A DNA stretch of 25,345 nt from the NCBI GenBank assembly GCA_025716855.1, contig JAIXMQ010000154.1, forward strand, positions 1-25,345, written 5' to 3'. This document shows positions 8,773-17,908 of the stretch, piece after piece. The position numbers were made by a program, and so were the translations under genes. How positions within the stretch are numbered: position 1 is the first letter of the stretch; each line of letters opens with the position of its first letter. Under the pieces are notes generated by a model. The model saw nothing but the letters and a program-made list of their open reading frames with translations. It did not search any database and was not told the origin of the DNA. The DNA is from Pilaira anomala. Taxonomy: Eukaryota; Mucoromycota; Mucoromycetes; Mucorales; Mucoraceae.

Positions 8773-8871
8773 TGTAAGAGTAGTGTTACCACTGGTAACT
8801 ATAAATACATATGTTTGTGCTATTGAATAAAACTCAGTCTTTATTTACACTTCTTTCTTCTACCTCTTACA
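8773..8871 (+). repeat. 5' LTR of Gypsy-B
   Basis: This 99-bp direct repeat begins TGTAAGAG and ends CTCTTACA, a perfect 8-bp inverted terminus. It differs from the right copy at one base (8855 T against 16598 A). It contains a hairpin GTTACCACTGGTAAC, a TATAAATA box just after it, and AATAAA, the likely poly(A) signal. It is very short for a gypsy LTR. Confidence 0.95.
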
Positions 8872-8872
8872 T

Positions 8873-8884
8873 TGGTGGAGTAGC
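8873..8884 (+). promoter_or_regulatory. Candidate primer binding site of Gypsy-B
   Basis: TGGTGGAGTAGC begins two bases after the LTR. A PBS that pairs with a tRNA 3' CCA end starts with TGG, as here. The priming tRNA was not identified. The sequence does not match the start of the LTR transcript, so self-priming is unlikely. Confidence 0.6.
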
Positions 8885-8960
8885 TTAAAAATTTGTTTGT
8901 TTTTTTTACCTACATACGACCCTTAAGTTTTAGTGGCAGTAATTGTTTATTGGTTGTTAT

Positions 8961-10720
8961 ATGAGTACCCCGAATCAGGAAAATGGATCTTCTTGGTCTT
9001 TGGCTTTACCACCACAAACATCCCAGACCGTTCAACAGTTGTACCAGGCGATGACGACTAAACATGCGGAGGAGATGAATGCTGTAAAGGCACAGTATGA
9101 AATGTGGCAAGGAAATTAAGAGACGTACTTTGAACAACAATTTGACAGACTTACTGCGCGTGAGGAAGCGGAAAGAGAACGCACTGTTTGTATTTATGGT
9201 TAACAGCTTGATGAAATACGTACTTTCTATGAGATGAAGTTTGAGGAACAAAACAAGTTTCATGAAGTCAAACTACTTGAAACTCAAAATAAAGTCATTC
9301 AACTTGAAAAGGATCTTGCTGATCTTAAACGTTTATTGGAAATAGCTTACCAACAGCGTCAAGATCAGAACGGTGTTATTGAAAAATATAAGGCTCAATT
9401 TGAAAGTTTAAATCAAAAATGTGAAGAATGTGCAACTCGTGCTGATGAAGCGGAAAAAGATCGTGCTCGCACTCAATTAGAGTGTGAAAAATTGCGTGAT
9501 ATTAATCGCAAGCTTACTTACCGTATGGCGCAAGTGGTACAAGATGGTGACCAGAGGGTAACAAAAGCAAATGTTACGCCAACTACTACTTCGGTGAATG
9601 TTGTAGATGAATTGGTGAAGGATGAGGGTGCTCATTCAATGTCAAACTTATCACTTAGTTTACAGACGACATCAAATCATGTGGAAGATTGTCTTGATTA
9701 ACATGGTGTTGTGGATAGCTCTGAAGAAGATTCTGACTATGCGTCCCCGGGTGGGTGGGACAACCAATCTATTGGGTCAACAACGCCGTCTCTTCTACAA
9801 CGTGTAAGAAAATTCTCTGGTCTTAACTCATATCAAGTAAATATTGGTGAAGCAAGTGAAGTCAAGAAAAAAGGTACTCGGAAAAGAAGTAATAAGTTTC
9901 CTACTACTCCCTTTTTTGGTGTTGGATCACCTACGGCGCAAGAATGGCTTGGTCTTTTTCGTAAGGCAATCAAATATCATAAATATTTTGAAGAAATCCG
10001 GGATGTATTCATGATGGCCATGCAAGGTCATGCTGGTACCTGGTATGATACTTTAAAGGAAACAGCTACAAGCTCAAGTGAATCATTATTTAAAGCATTC
10101 AATACGTTTTACGGTGGTGAAGCGGATGCTATGGTTCGTTCAATTGCGAATTTACAAAATATGAAGCTATGAACACTTTTGGCCCTCGTATGTTGTTGGA
10201 AGTGGCTACTGTTACTGGAGATAATTACCCTTTACAGTTAAATTATTTCTATAATGCAGTTAGTAAGACTACGGCCGATGCTGTGATGCCAGCTCGTCCT
10301 AAAAATATTCGAGAAGCTGTTTCTGTTGCTTTGGAAATTGAACGTAATATGAAATTTAAATTTCCTTAATTAACTTCTGAACCGAAGGTGAATTGACCTA
10401 CTGCTACAGCTGGATGGACACCTATGGGTATTGAATCTCGTGCTGATGATCCTATGGATGTCGATACTAATGCTCAGTATCATCGTAGTGCTGGTTCTAA
10501 ATTTTGCGGTGGTGGTAGTAAAGGTGAGAGAAAAGAAAAATCTAAGGGTAAATGCGCTTGTTTTGCTTGCGGAGAAGATAATTATGTTATCAAGGACTGC
10601 CGATTGTTACAAAGTTTCAAGAAAGCTGATAGAGAGAGACCTAAGAAATCAAAAGGTGCTTATTCTCATCACCAAAAAGCTGAAGATATACAAGTGGGTA
10701 ACAATGGGAAGCAGGCTGAG
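8961..10720 (+). pseudogene. Gypsy-B gag, with multiple stops
   Basis: Gag forms the particle that packages the RNA. From the ATG at 8961 the frame reads MSTPNQENGSSW and meets TAA at 9117, 9201 and 9699. A long coiled coil lies between (about 9234-9540, heptads such as VIQLEKDLADLKRLLEIAY). The gag core follows (EWLGLFRKAIKYHKYFEEI). A frameshift near 10160 moves it to a second frame, which has TAA at 10367 and TGA at 10394. A zinc knuckle at about 10553-10600 reads CFACGEDNYVIKDC: the spacing is right but Tyr stands in place of the metal-binding His. The Tyr codon TAT is one C-to-T change from a His codon. Confidence 0.88.
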
Positions 10721-12289
10721 AGTGATTTAGAATTAGATATTACTAATAATTTGTTTTCTCGTTTCTTCCAAAATAGTCAAGTTAATGATACCAGAAGTGA
10801 CTGTATAAATGATCAATTGATTTCGGTCTTAAAAGGTGGTGTTGGCGGACAAGAAACAAGTTTTATTCTCGCTGCTATGGTTCCAATGGAAAATGGTGTT
10901 CAAGATGTGATAACTGAGGTATTGGTAGATACTGGTGCTACTATAAGTACCATAACTAGAAAGGAAGTAGACAGATTAAATTTACGTATTCATTCTGCTC
11001 CTCCAATTAAAATTACGTATGGTAACAAGTCTAGCACTATATCTCGTGAAGCGGTGTTGATGCCCTGTACTATTCAAAATGTGGTGTTTGATTCGGTATA
11101 TCTGCGTGTGGTAGATCAACAAAATGTTACAACCATCTTCGGTATGAATTGGATGATTCAAACCAAGATTGTAATTGATCTGTTATATAAGCGGCTGATA
11201 CCTCGATCATGGATTGATACGAATTTAAAAGTGACTATGGCTCAGGCAATTGAAATGGTGGAATGTTCAAATAATATGGTGACTGATCAATTGAAAGCGG
11301 TTCCGGTTGAAATTGCCGATGTTTTAGTTTTACATCCTCATTTGTATAATGAAAGTGAAATGCAAACAATAACTAATGCCCCTTATGAACATTCAATTGA
11401 TACAGGTGATAACCCCCCAATTGTTACTAATAGTTATAAGCGTTCACCAAAAGAAGAAGCCGTGGTGTTGGATGAAGTAGAGAAGATGCTTAAGCGAGGC
11501 GTGATCAGATTAAGTGACTCTCCTTGAGTATCAAATCCAGTAGTGGTACCAAAACCGGATGGTTCAGCAAGATTTTGTACTAATTTCAGACCATTGAACC
11601 AAGTAACTAGGAAAGACAAGTATCCTATTGAGCGTATGGACACCTTAATGGATAAATTAACAGGTTCTTCTTGGTTTAGCAGTATCGATTTGAAGTCGGC
11701 TTATTGGCAAATCCCGATAAAAGAAGAAGATAGGTGCAAGACAGCGTTTCGTACATCTAAGGGTTTATATGAATATAATTGTCTCGCTTTTGGATTAACC
11801 AATGCACCTGCATCTTTTTCTCGATTTTTAAATACTTTACTTAATAGTGTTACTAAATTCACGGTTATTTATTCAGATGATATCCTTGTTCATTCTAGTA
11901 ATAAAGAGGATAATGTGCGTCAAGTTCAAGAGGTTCTTCGTATTATGGATCATAGTAATTTGAAAATCAATCTGGCTAAGTGTGCTTTTTTACAACGTGA
12001 GGTGAAATTTTTAGGTTTTATTGTTTCTGGCTCTGGTATCAAGAGTAATCCTGAAAAAACAGCTCCTATTTAATCTTGGCCTGTTCCAACTGATGTGAAA
12101 TCTTTACAACAATTTTTGGGTATTTGCAAGTTTTACCATAAATTCATTAAAAATTTAGCAGATTTAGCGACTCCATTGTATAAATTGCTAAAAAAAGATA
12201 CTGAATGGTCATGGTCTTCCGATTGTAATAAGGCATTTCTAGATTTGAAGACTCGGTTAATGGCTCTTCCTGAATTGGCGTTTCCTAGG
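10721..12289 (+). pseudogene. Gypsy-B protease and reverse transcriptase
   Basis: The aspartic protease motif is intact at LVDTGATISTI (around 10925). A linker leads to RT. A TGA at 11525-11527 follows SDSP, where gypsy RT normally has Trp. RT then reads VVPKPDGSARFC, SSIDLKSAYWQIP with a catalytic Asp, FGLTNAPASF, and FTVIYSDDILVHS with the Y-x-D-D box preserved. A TAA at 12071 interrupts the start of the thumb, after which LQQFLGICKFYHKFI continues in the same frame. The piece ends at the nested solo LTR. Two single-base stops are the only damage seen here, so catalytic sites have outlived the open frame. Confidence 0.9.
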
Positions 12290-12664
12290 TGTGGTGATCT
12301 AGCATAGTAAATAAAGTAGTAAGGTTACATCCAGATACTGGGATTAAATATCTAATAAAATAGGAAGTTTATTATTGAATCATAAAAACATATAAAAGAT
12401 AAAGATGTTGATTCACACACTAAATTAGTATGAAATATAGAAACAGATAACATACTAATATAAACTCTATTATGATATCATATATATAACTCAGTAGTCT
12501 GTAAAATAAAGAAATATAAATACCCTCTCAGATTAGAATAGATACAATCCCCCTCACACTTTTATTCTACACTTTTTACATTTAATAAACACTTGTAAAC
12601 AGTCTCAAACTACTTATCTAGTTTTTATATCTTTTATTTCTATTATCTATTCTATATCACAACA
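12290..12664. mobile_element. 375-bp solo LTR inside Gypsy-B
   Basis: The sequence starts TGTGGTGATCT and ends ATATCACAACA, imperfect inverted termini of an LTR. An exact 5-bp duplication CTAGG lies at 12285-12289 and 12665-12669. Removing the LTR and one CTAGG brings the RT-RNase H frame of Gypsy-B back in phase. No internal region is present, so it is a solo LTR left by recombination. AATAAA occurs near 12509 and 12585. Its parent family is not in this window. Confidence 0.9.
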
Positions 12665-12669
12665 CTAGG

Positions 12670-13013
12670 AGTGATATTCCTTATGAATTGCATTGCGATA
12701 GTTCCAATTTTGCGGAGGGTGCAGTGTTATTACAACTGGGTCGACCTATAGCTTTTGCGTCTCGTACCTTAAATCCAGCAAAGCAGAATTATTCGACAAC
12801 TGAAAAAGAGTGTTTAGCCGTAGCCTGGGCATTACGTTATTTTCACTGTTATGTTCATGGTGCAAATTTGTTTATATATACAGATCATGCGGCGTTAAAA
12901 TCTCTCTTGAATATCAAAGGTCCAAAAGGAAGAATTGCAAGATGGATTGTGGATATTTGGCAATACGAGTTTACGCTTTTACATCGTAAAGGATTTGATA
13001 ACGTAGATGCTGA
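12670..13013 (+). pseudogene. Gypsy-B RNase H domain
   Basis: The frame carries LHCDSSNFAEGAVLL with the first Asp, TEKECLAVAWALRYF with the Glu, and FIYTDHAALKSLL with the next Asp. The last Asp, in DNVDADALSR, is split by the Helitron, whose insertion lies within that motif. The rest resumes at 15134. No stop is present inside the domain. The upstream part was cut by the solo LTR at 12290-12664. Confidence 0.9.
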
Positions 13014-13360
13014 CTAGCCGACCTACGGCCGTCGTCGCCCTAAACGGGCGCGGGTGGTGAGCAATGCTTAACGGGTGTTTTTTTTCAATGCTAATCGAGT
13101 GCTCTTTTTTATTGCTAATTAAATATTTCCTTTTACAATTGCTTTTTAATAATGTTTATTAGATATGCCATTTTTTTGTTTGGTGATATAAGAATTTAAA
13201 ATTTATTTATTTATAAGACAAACGTAAAAAAAGAGCCTTGTAATGAATGAGGCCATTTGAAAATCAATGTGAAATGTAGACCACTACTGGCAGGGTTGTT
13301 GGTGTAGAATGCCTTGTTGATGCGTTCTGTATCTAATATTACATTCATGCCAGTAAATTG

Positions 13361-13380
13361 TTATATATATATATATATAT
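13361..13380. repeat. TA microsatellite
   Basis: An uninterrupted TA run inside the Helitron, between its GC-rich 3' end and the coding remnant. No role is suggested. Confidence 0.7.
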
Positions 13381-13410
13381 CGAAGTACCAAAAAAAATTA
13401 TATATTGACC

Positions 13411-14559
13411 TTATGCGTCTAGAAAGGAATAAGTTTTTAAACTCATTTTCTTTAACGTGCAATCGAAAATGATAAAACTCTCTTTGCGTAAGTCTTTATC
13501 CGAATTAGCAAGCCTCATACCCCAGTTCCAACCATAATCACCAGCAGGGAATAATAAAACATAATGAAGAGGCATATAAGCTGCATGTGTTTCATTGATT
13601 CTTTTGAAAAGCCTGGTATGATCCTCAGAGGAGTCAGTATCTCTGTATATGATCAAAATATCTCTGAAACTATTCTCGGCATATTAATTTGGGATAACTG
13701 CTGCAATTTCGTTGACCGTTAGTAGATTTTGAGTTCTTTTATCTTTACCAACAATTAATTCCATTTTCATTTGAGGATTAAGACCAACATAAAAAAGCTC
13801 GTTATTATTCTCTCTTAATTGGCAATCTGCCTCAGTTGATAAAATCTTGTGTGCGTGCTTGTAAATTTCAACAAATGGATTATTGCATTGATAATGGAGC
13901 ATAATACTCAAGTCATTTTTTAAATCTCTGTCTAACAAATGGTTTCGTTGATCGGTGAATCTTATATCAGCTGCAAAAGAAGCAGGATCATAAATATACA
14001 ACTGACTATACTGTGGTCGACTATTACCGCTTGAAGAAATTGGCCCTTGGAGGTGATATAGTTTACCATGAGCTTGAAATAGCATAGATCTAGAACCGGT
14101 GTTATTTATTGAACTTTTTACGGCTGTTCCAAAAGATGTGAAGGCAAATGCTGAAGTATACTGTCTTACGTTTTTCAAGAAAACAGTTGACTTAGGATGA
14201 GCACCAGTTAATAAATCATTCAAAAGCTGAGGTAGCTCATTTAACAATGGTAATTTGACGGAACCTTTTTTACAACATGATTCCCAAGAAGAGCCTCCAT
14301 TCGTTTTTTCTCCTTTCCAGTGATAAACTTTGCAGTCTGGACACTGTATATCCATTCTTCCCAAATCCAATGGTTCCATTTTATCCAGTTCGGAAATATA
14401 AGCTGCAGGAACAACTTCTGCGGGTCTAGTAGCTCTTTCGGCTCTTATATTTGAACCGGTTTCCAAAGTTGCTTCATCTACTTCAGTTGATCTTACTGAT
14501 ACAGTTGCAGCGCTACGACGAAGAAGACAGCGGTTTCTATTGTAAATCTTTGAACGTTC
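13411..14559 (-). pseudogene. Helitron helicase-like protein, N-terminal region, truncated
   Basis: This resembles the region that precedes the Rep domain in Helitron Rep/helicase proteins. Reading the minus strand: a basic segment (IYNRNRCLLRRS), LGRMDIQCPDCKVYHWKGEK and SWESCCKKGSVKLP with paired Cys residues, FLKNVRQYTSAFAFTSFG, KLYHLQGPISS and YSQLYIYDP. One TAA at 13684-13686 interrupts the frame. It then continues in phase with HAAYMPLHYVLLFPAGDYGW, the usual segment just before Rep. After that the resemblance ends and a stop follows at 13411. The HUH motifs and the helicase walkers are absent. Exon 1 lies at 14632-14709, across a 72-bp intron. Confidence 0.85.
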
Positions 14560-14631
14560 CTAGTAAATGAAATATAAGTATTTATTTTTTTTTATTTTGA
14601 GTTTTTTAAATGATAATGAGCTGTTACTTAC
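14560..14631 (-). other. Spliceosomal intron of the Helitron gene
   Basis: A 72-bp AT-rich stretch has donor GTAAGT and acceptor CTAG on the minus strand. The flanking codons join in phase, linking a Cys-rich exon to the helicase-like N-terminal exon. Confidence 0.75.
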
Positions 14632-14709
14632 TCGACAGTCAATACATGTTTCGAATGTATAGTCAGCATCAAGAGAGGTACGACAGGATGAACAGATTTT
14701 TGTAGTAAT
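14632..14709 (-). pseudogene. Helitron leader exon with a four-Cys zinc-finger motif
   Basis: The minus strand reads KICSSCRTSLDADYTFETCIDCR directly before the donor (written here in two parts: ICSSCRTSLDAD and YTFETCIDCR). The CxxC...CxxC pattern suggests a small zinc-binding module. Upstream the frame is stopped within about 10 codons and has no ATG, so the true start lies in another exon or has been lost. Confidence 0.6.
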
Positions 14710-15133
14710 AGATCGAATTATAAACTTATTTTTTCTTTATAATAATAAAATGAAGAGAAGCGAAAAGTCAGAAAGCATTTTACTCTTTATATACTGTAAC
14801 TCAAGTAGTATATTCATTTAATATAACTGAATTATTTAATAACTGAAGTATTTACTTTTAACTGAAGTATTCACTTTATTTAATACATAAAGTATTCATT
14901 GTAGCTGAAGTATTTTTTAATTCAGTGTATTGACTGTAACTGAAGAATTTCCTTATAGGTGCAGTATTTAATTCAATGTAACTGATTTTTTTTAATAAGT
15001 GAATAATTTAAGTCCGGCTCAATTTTCTGTCCGGCATTTAAGGTGAAATTTTATTTTATTTTTTTAAAAAAAAAAGCTGAACTGAGTTTCAATTGTGCTC
15101 GCAAACTTTAAAGAATTGTAGTATATTATAAGA
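14710..15133. repeat. Helitron 5' region with ACTGAAGTATT repeats
   Basis: There is no coding frame here. Between about 14800 and 15000 the motif (TA)ACTGAAGTATT and close variants recur at least six times in an AT-rich background, with TTCAGT in the opposite sense. TCCGGC occurs twice at about 15014 and 15032. This region should hold the promoter of the Helitron gene on the minus strand. Confidence 0.6.
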
Positions 15134-16423
15134 TGCTTTAAGTCGTATTGGTATGGATTCAAAGAAGCAACATACACATCGAATTATGACACAAGAGACT
15201 CAAAAAATGGCTCCAGCAGAGGCCTTAATTCAAGGTCAAAAAGAAGATCCTCAAATACAAAAAGTTTTTAAAGGCGTTATTGCAAAACCATTTATGGTAA
15301 AAGATGTTATTCTTTGTATGGCAAAAAAACTTGATCAACCTGTCTTGGTAATTCTTAGCTCGTTAAGACAAGAATTTTTGGATGCGGTACATAAACACCC
15401 TACTAGTGGACATGTTGGTCGTGACAAGACTCTGGAGAAGGCCAAAGCTAATGGTTGGTGGTGGAAAATGAATGCAAATGTAGAAAAATATGTCAAGAAT
15501 TGTCAAGATTGTAAATTGTACAAAACACCTACACACAAATATCAAAAGATGACAAGCATTGAGGTGACTTATCCGGCGGATGTATGGGCTGCAGACATAG
15601 CGTTTTTACCATTATCGAATGGAGGTAATAAATACCTACTGGTGTTCATGGACTATTTTACGAAATGGACTATCACAGCAGCTCTTCCTTCTTTTGACAC
15701 CGACTCCATTGCTTCCGTAATGATTTATTCAATTATTCTGGTTTTTGGTCGTACTTCTAAATTTATTAGCGATAACGGAGCAAGTTCTGTTTCAGAAGCG
15801 ATGAAGGTGGTGTATTTGCGTTAGGCATTGCCAAGGTAGAGACTAGCGTCGAACACCCCCAATCTGATGGCCTAGTAGAAAGGATGAATCGGACGGTGAA
15901 GACATGTTTATCCATGTAATGTGAAAAGGATCCTCGTTCTTGGGATATGTATCTGCCTTTCGTGACTTTTGGGATTAATACATCAAAACAGAAATCTACT
16001 GGTTTTACTCCTTTTGAAGCAATGTTTGGCAGAAAAGCTAAATTACCAGCATTAGGATCTTTACCAGATATTCAAATAGTCAATTATAATACTAAATCTT
16101 GGATAGCGTATTTAAATCACTATCTTCCGATACTACAAGAAAATATACAAGTAAATATTCAGCGTGCTCAAGCGAATCAACAAAGATATTTTAACAAGAA
16201 TCGTAAAGAGAAATCTTTTTTTTCGGTGGGGGATAAAGTGCTCAAGATCAAGATGAAAGAACATTGGAAATTTGCAGAGCCAAAGTTTACTGGTCCTTGG
16301 TTGGTCACGAAGATTAACAACAAAAGTAAAGAAGCGTACAGTTTGAAACTGACTAATAACAATGCCAAAAGAAACATTGTCAAGACCACCGCTGCAAATA
16401 TTCGAGATCTTTACAAGTTCTAA
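15134..16423 (+). pseudogene. Gypsy-B integrase, frameshifted
   Basis: After the end of RNase H the frame reads a linker and then the integrase zinc finger: HKHPTSGHVGRDKT and CQDCK. The core follows with AADIAFL (first Asp) and FISDNGASS (second Asp). A one-base shift near 15820 changes frame. The third catalytic residue is then present in HPQSDGLVERMNR. A TAA at 15917-15919 interrupts, and the same frame resumes with SWDMYLPFVTFGIN and FTPFEAMFGRKAKLP. The C-terminal part has GDKVLKIKM and a GPW-type motif (FTGPWLVTKI), ending in TAA at 16423. All three acidic catalytic residues survive. Confidence 0.9.
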
Positions 16424-16495
16424 AAAGAAGATTATTATTCTTATTTTTATTTTATTCATTATATGTTATTATTAATATTAGTTAGCTATTGCAGT

Positions 16496-16515
16496 GTCCT
16501 TTATGGGAAGGACAG
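16496..16515 (+). promoter_or_regulatory. Polypurine tract region of Gypsy-B, within a hairpin
   Basis: GGGAAGGA directly precedes the 3' LTR by a few bases, in the place of the plus-strand priming tract. GTCCTT (16496-16501) and AAGGAC (16508-16513) form an inverted repeat around six bases, so the tract lies in the arm of a possible hairpin. Confidence 0.55.
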
Positions 16516-16614
16516 TGTAAGAGTAGTGTTACCACTGGTAACTATAAATACATATGTTTGTGCTATTGAATAAAACTCAGTCTTTATTTACACTTCTTAC
16601 TTCTACCTCTTACA
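16516..16614 (+). repeat. 3' LTR of Gypsy-B
   Basis: A direct copy of 8773-8871, 98 of 99 bases identical, with the same TGTAAGAG and CTCTTACA ends. Confidence 0.95.
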
Positions 16615-16619
16615 AATAC

Positions 16620-17278
16620 GTTGTACGAAAGATGGTAAAGTACGGATACCAAATGGGCATTTCTGAAATACAAACTGACCTAAGTGAGTAGTAAAAGCTG
16701 TGAGAGCTTGAGATTCTTTAGCGATACCAAAGCGTGTGAAGCAGCTTTTTAAATCAAGAACAGTAAAAAGAGAACAATGTGATAACTGTTCGTGAATTTC
16801 TTCGATACGGGGAATTACAAATTGATCAGATTGACTAGGAATTAAACGTAGGCTCAGTTTACGGCAGTCAGTAGCTACACGAACGATGTTACCATAGTTT
16901 CCATTTTCATCACGTTTCTTCACAAATAAAATGGGATTGTTATGAGGATTGTTAGATTCGGCAACAGCGATTTTTTTATCAGCAAGCCATGTTTTGACTT
17001 GTTCTTCCAAATCGGGTTTGTGAGCAAGTGGTAAAGGATATTACTTTTTAAAAACAACAGTGTGTTCTGGAACAGCAAGTTTGAATTCAGAATTAGGTAT
17101 AGTACAAACGGATGTCGGATCAATATTGGTATTATCAGTTAATTCTTTTTCTATATTTTTCAGGAATTGTTCACGAACGGATTCGTTACCATAATACTCG
17201 TAGCTGGGAGCATTAGGTTTAGGGCCAATGGGATCTTCGATAATAGGTAATGTAGCATCATCCCAATGAGTAACTAGA
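16620..17278 (-). pseudogene. Gypsy-A reverse transcriptase, N-terminal half
   Basis: The minus strand reads GLVTHWDDATLP and IIEDPIGPKP in the protease-RT linker, then LAVPEHTVVFKK followed by a TAA at about 17042-17044 and YPLPLAHKPDLEEQ in the same frame. The fingers and palm follow: NNPILFVKKRDENGNYG, VATDCRKLS, SLFTVLDLKSCFTRFGI with a catalytic Asp, and FQKCPFGIRTLPSFVQRI. The palm is cut there by Gypsy-B; the other half is at 8419-8767. The stop is probably a former Gln codon. Confidence 0.9.
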
Positions 17279-17283
17279 CCATT

Positions 17284-17903
17284 TGTTGAGGATGCTTATA
17301 GACACAGCTAAATAAATACGTGATCATTGTAGTTATTATATATATATTATTTTATTATTAAAGCAAGATCATGGTTCAAGGCTGGCATAGGCAAACCACA
17401 TTACTTTCTCATAGGTCAATAACATAACAGGTTGTCATATATGGAAAGTGACAGTAACAAGAGTTCGTTTAACCTTGCATGAATTTCCGATCAAAGTAAC
17501 TCGCCAATAGATACGCGTAATTATAACTGAGAAGAATCTAGAATGTAACACAGGAAGAAGACATTATATCATATCAAATTATTATCATAGCAAAATTATA
17601 TCATAGCAAATTACATCACATCTTTATTATCATCATTATAACTTATAACCAATAATCATCATGAACATACTTACCTTTACCATATTTATATACATCTTCT
17701 ATGATATCAAGTGATATCACTTTCCGTATGTTTCCGCTAAAGAAAACATATAAATATGACCATCATTTAGATAGTTTTCCCTTTGTCTGATTTTATATCT
17801 TTCTTTCTAAATAAAAACTATCGTAACAGAGTTTTAACAATACTTTATTCGTATCTTTTATTTCCTTTAAGTTTTACCTTTATTCTCTTTCCCATCCAAA
17901 ACA
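17284..17903 (+). mobile_element. 620-bp solo LTR inside Gypsy-A
   Basis: The sequence starts TGTTGAGGATG and ends CATCCAAAACA, which are inverse to each other at 9 of 11 positions. The flanking 5-mers CCATT (17279-17283) and CCAAT (17904-17908) are a target duplication with one change. Removing the LTR and one 5-mer brings the Gypsy-A frame between protease and RT back in phase. TATAAATATG at about 17749 and AATAAA at 17810 suggest plus orientation. No internal region is present. It is not obviously related to the 375-bp solo LTR. Confidence 0.88.
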
Positions 17904-17908
17904 CCAAT

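Larger units (their letters stand above)
13014..15133 (-). mobile_element. Short, internally deleted Helitron
   Basis: On the minus strand the 2,120-bp element starts with TC (15133-15132) and ends with CTAG (13017-13014), the Helitron 5'-TC and 3'-CTRR ends. It sits exactly between A (13013) and T (15134) with no target duplication, as Helitrons do. Removal restores the RNase H ADALSR motif. The 3' end is GC-rich unlike its surroundings and has short hairpins, GCCG/CGGC around five bases near 13017-13029 and CGCCC/GGGCG around five bases slightly further in. It codes only the region before the Rep domain. The Rep HUH nuclease and the helicase are missing, so it cannot move alone. Confidence 0.9.
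8773..16614 (+). mobile_element. Gypsy-B, Ty3/gypsy retrotransposon with 99-bp LTRs
   Basis: A full-length element of 7,842 bp is bounded by direct LTRs at 8773-8871 and 16516-16614. It sits in the RT gene of Gypsy-A. The flanking 5-mers are CATAC (8768-8772) and AATAC (16615-16619), a 5-bp target duplication with one change. It codes gag, protease, RT, RNase H and integrase in order, apparently as one frame before damage: the phase shifts seen downstream of the two nested inserts equal their lengths modulo three. Removing the inner solo LTR and Helitron leaves about 5.3 kb. Confidence 0.93.

Noticed and set aside
9006..9263. Minus-strand frame opposite Gypsy-B gag
   Set aside because: Antisense shadow of the gag coiled-coil region with no family resemblance.
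13014..13075. tRNA gene, suggested by the local GC-rich hairpins
   Set aside because: No cloverleaf, T-loop or anticodon arm can be drawn. The sequence is the Helitron 3' end.
16133..16459. Minus-strand frames opposite the Gypsy-B integrase
   Set aside because: Shadows of the integrase C-terminal coding frame.
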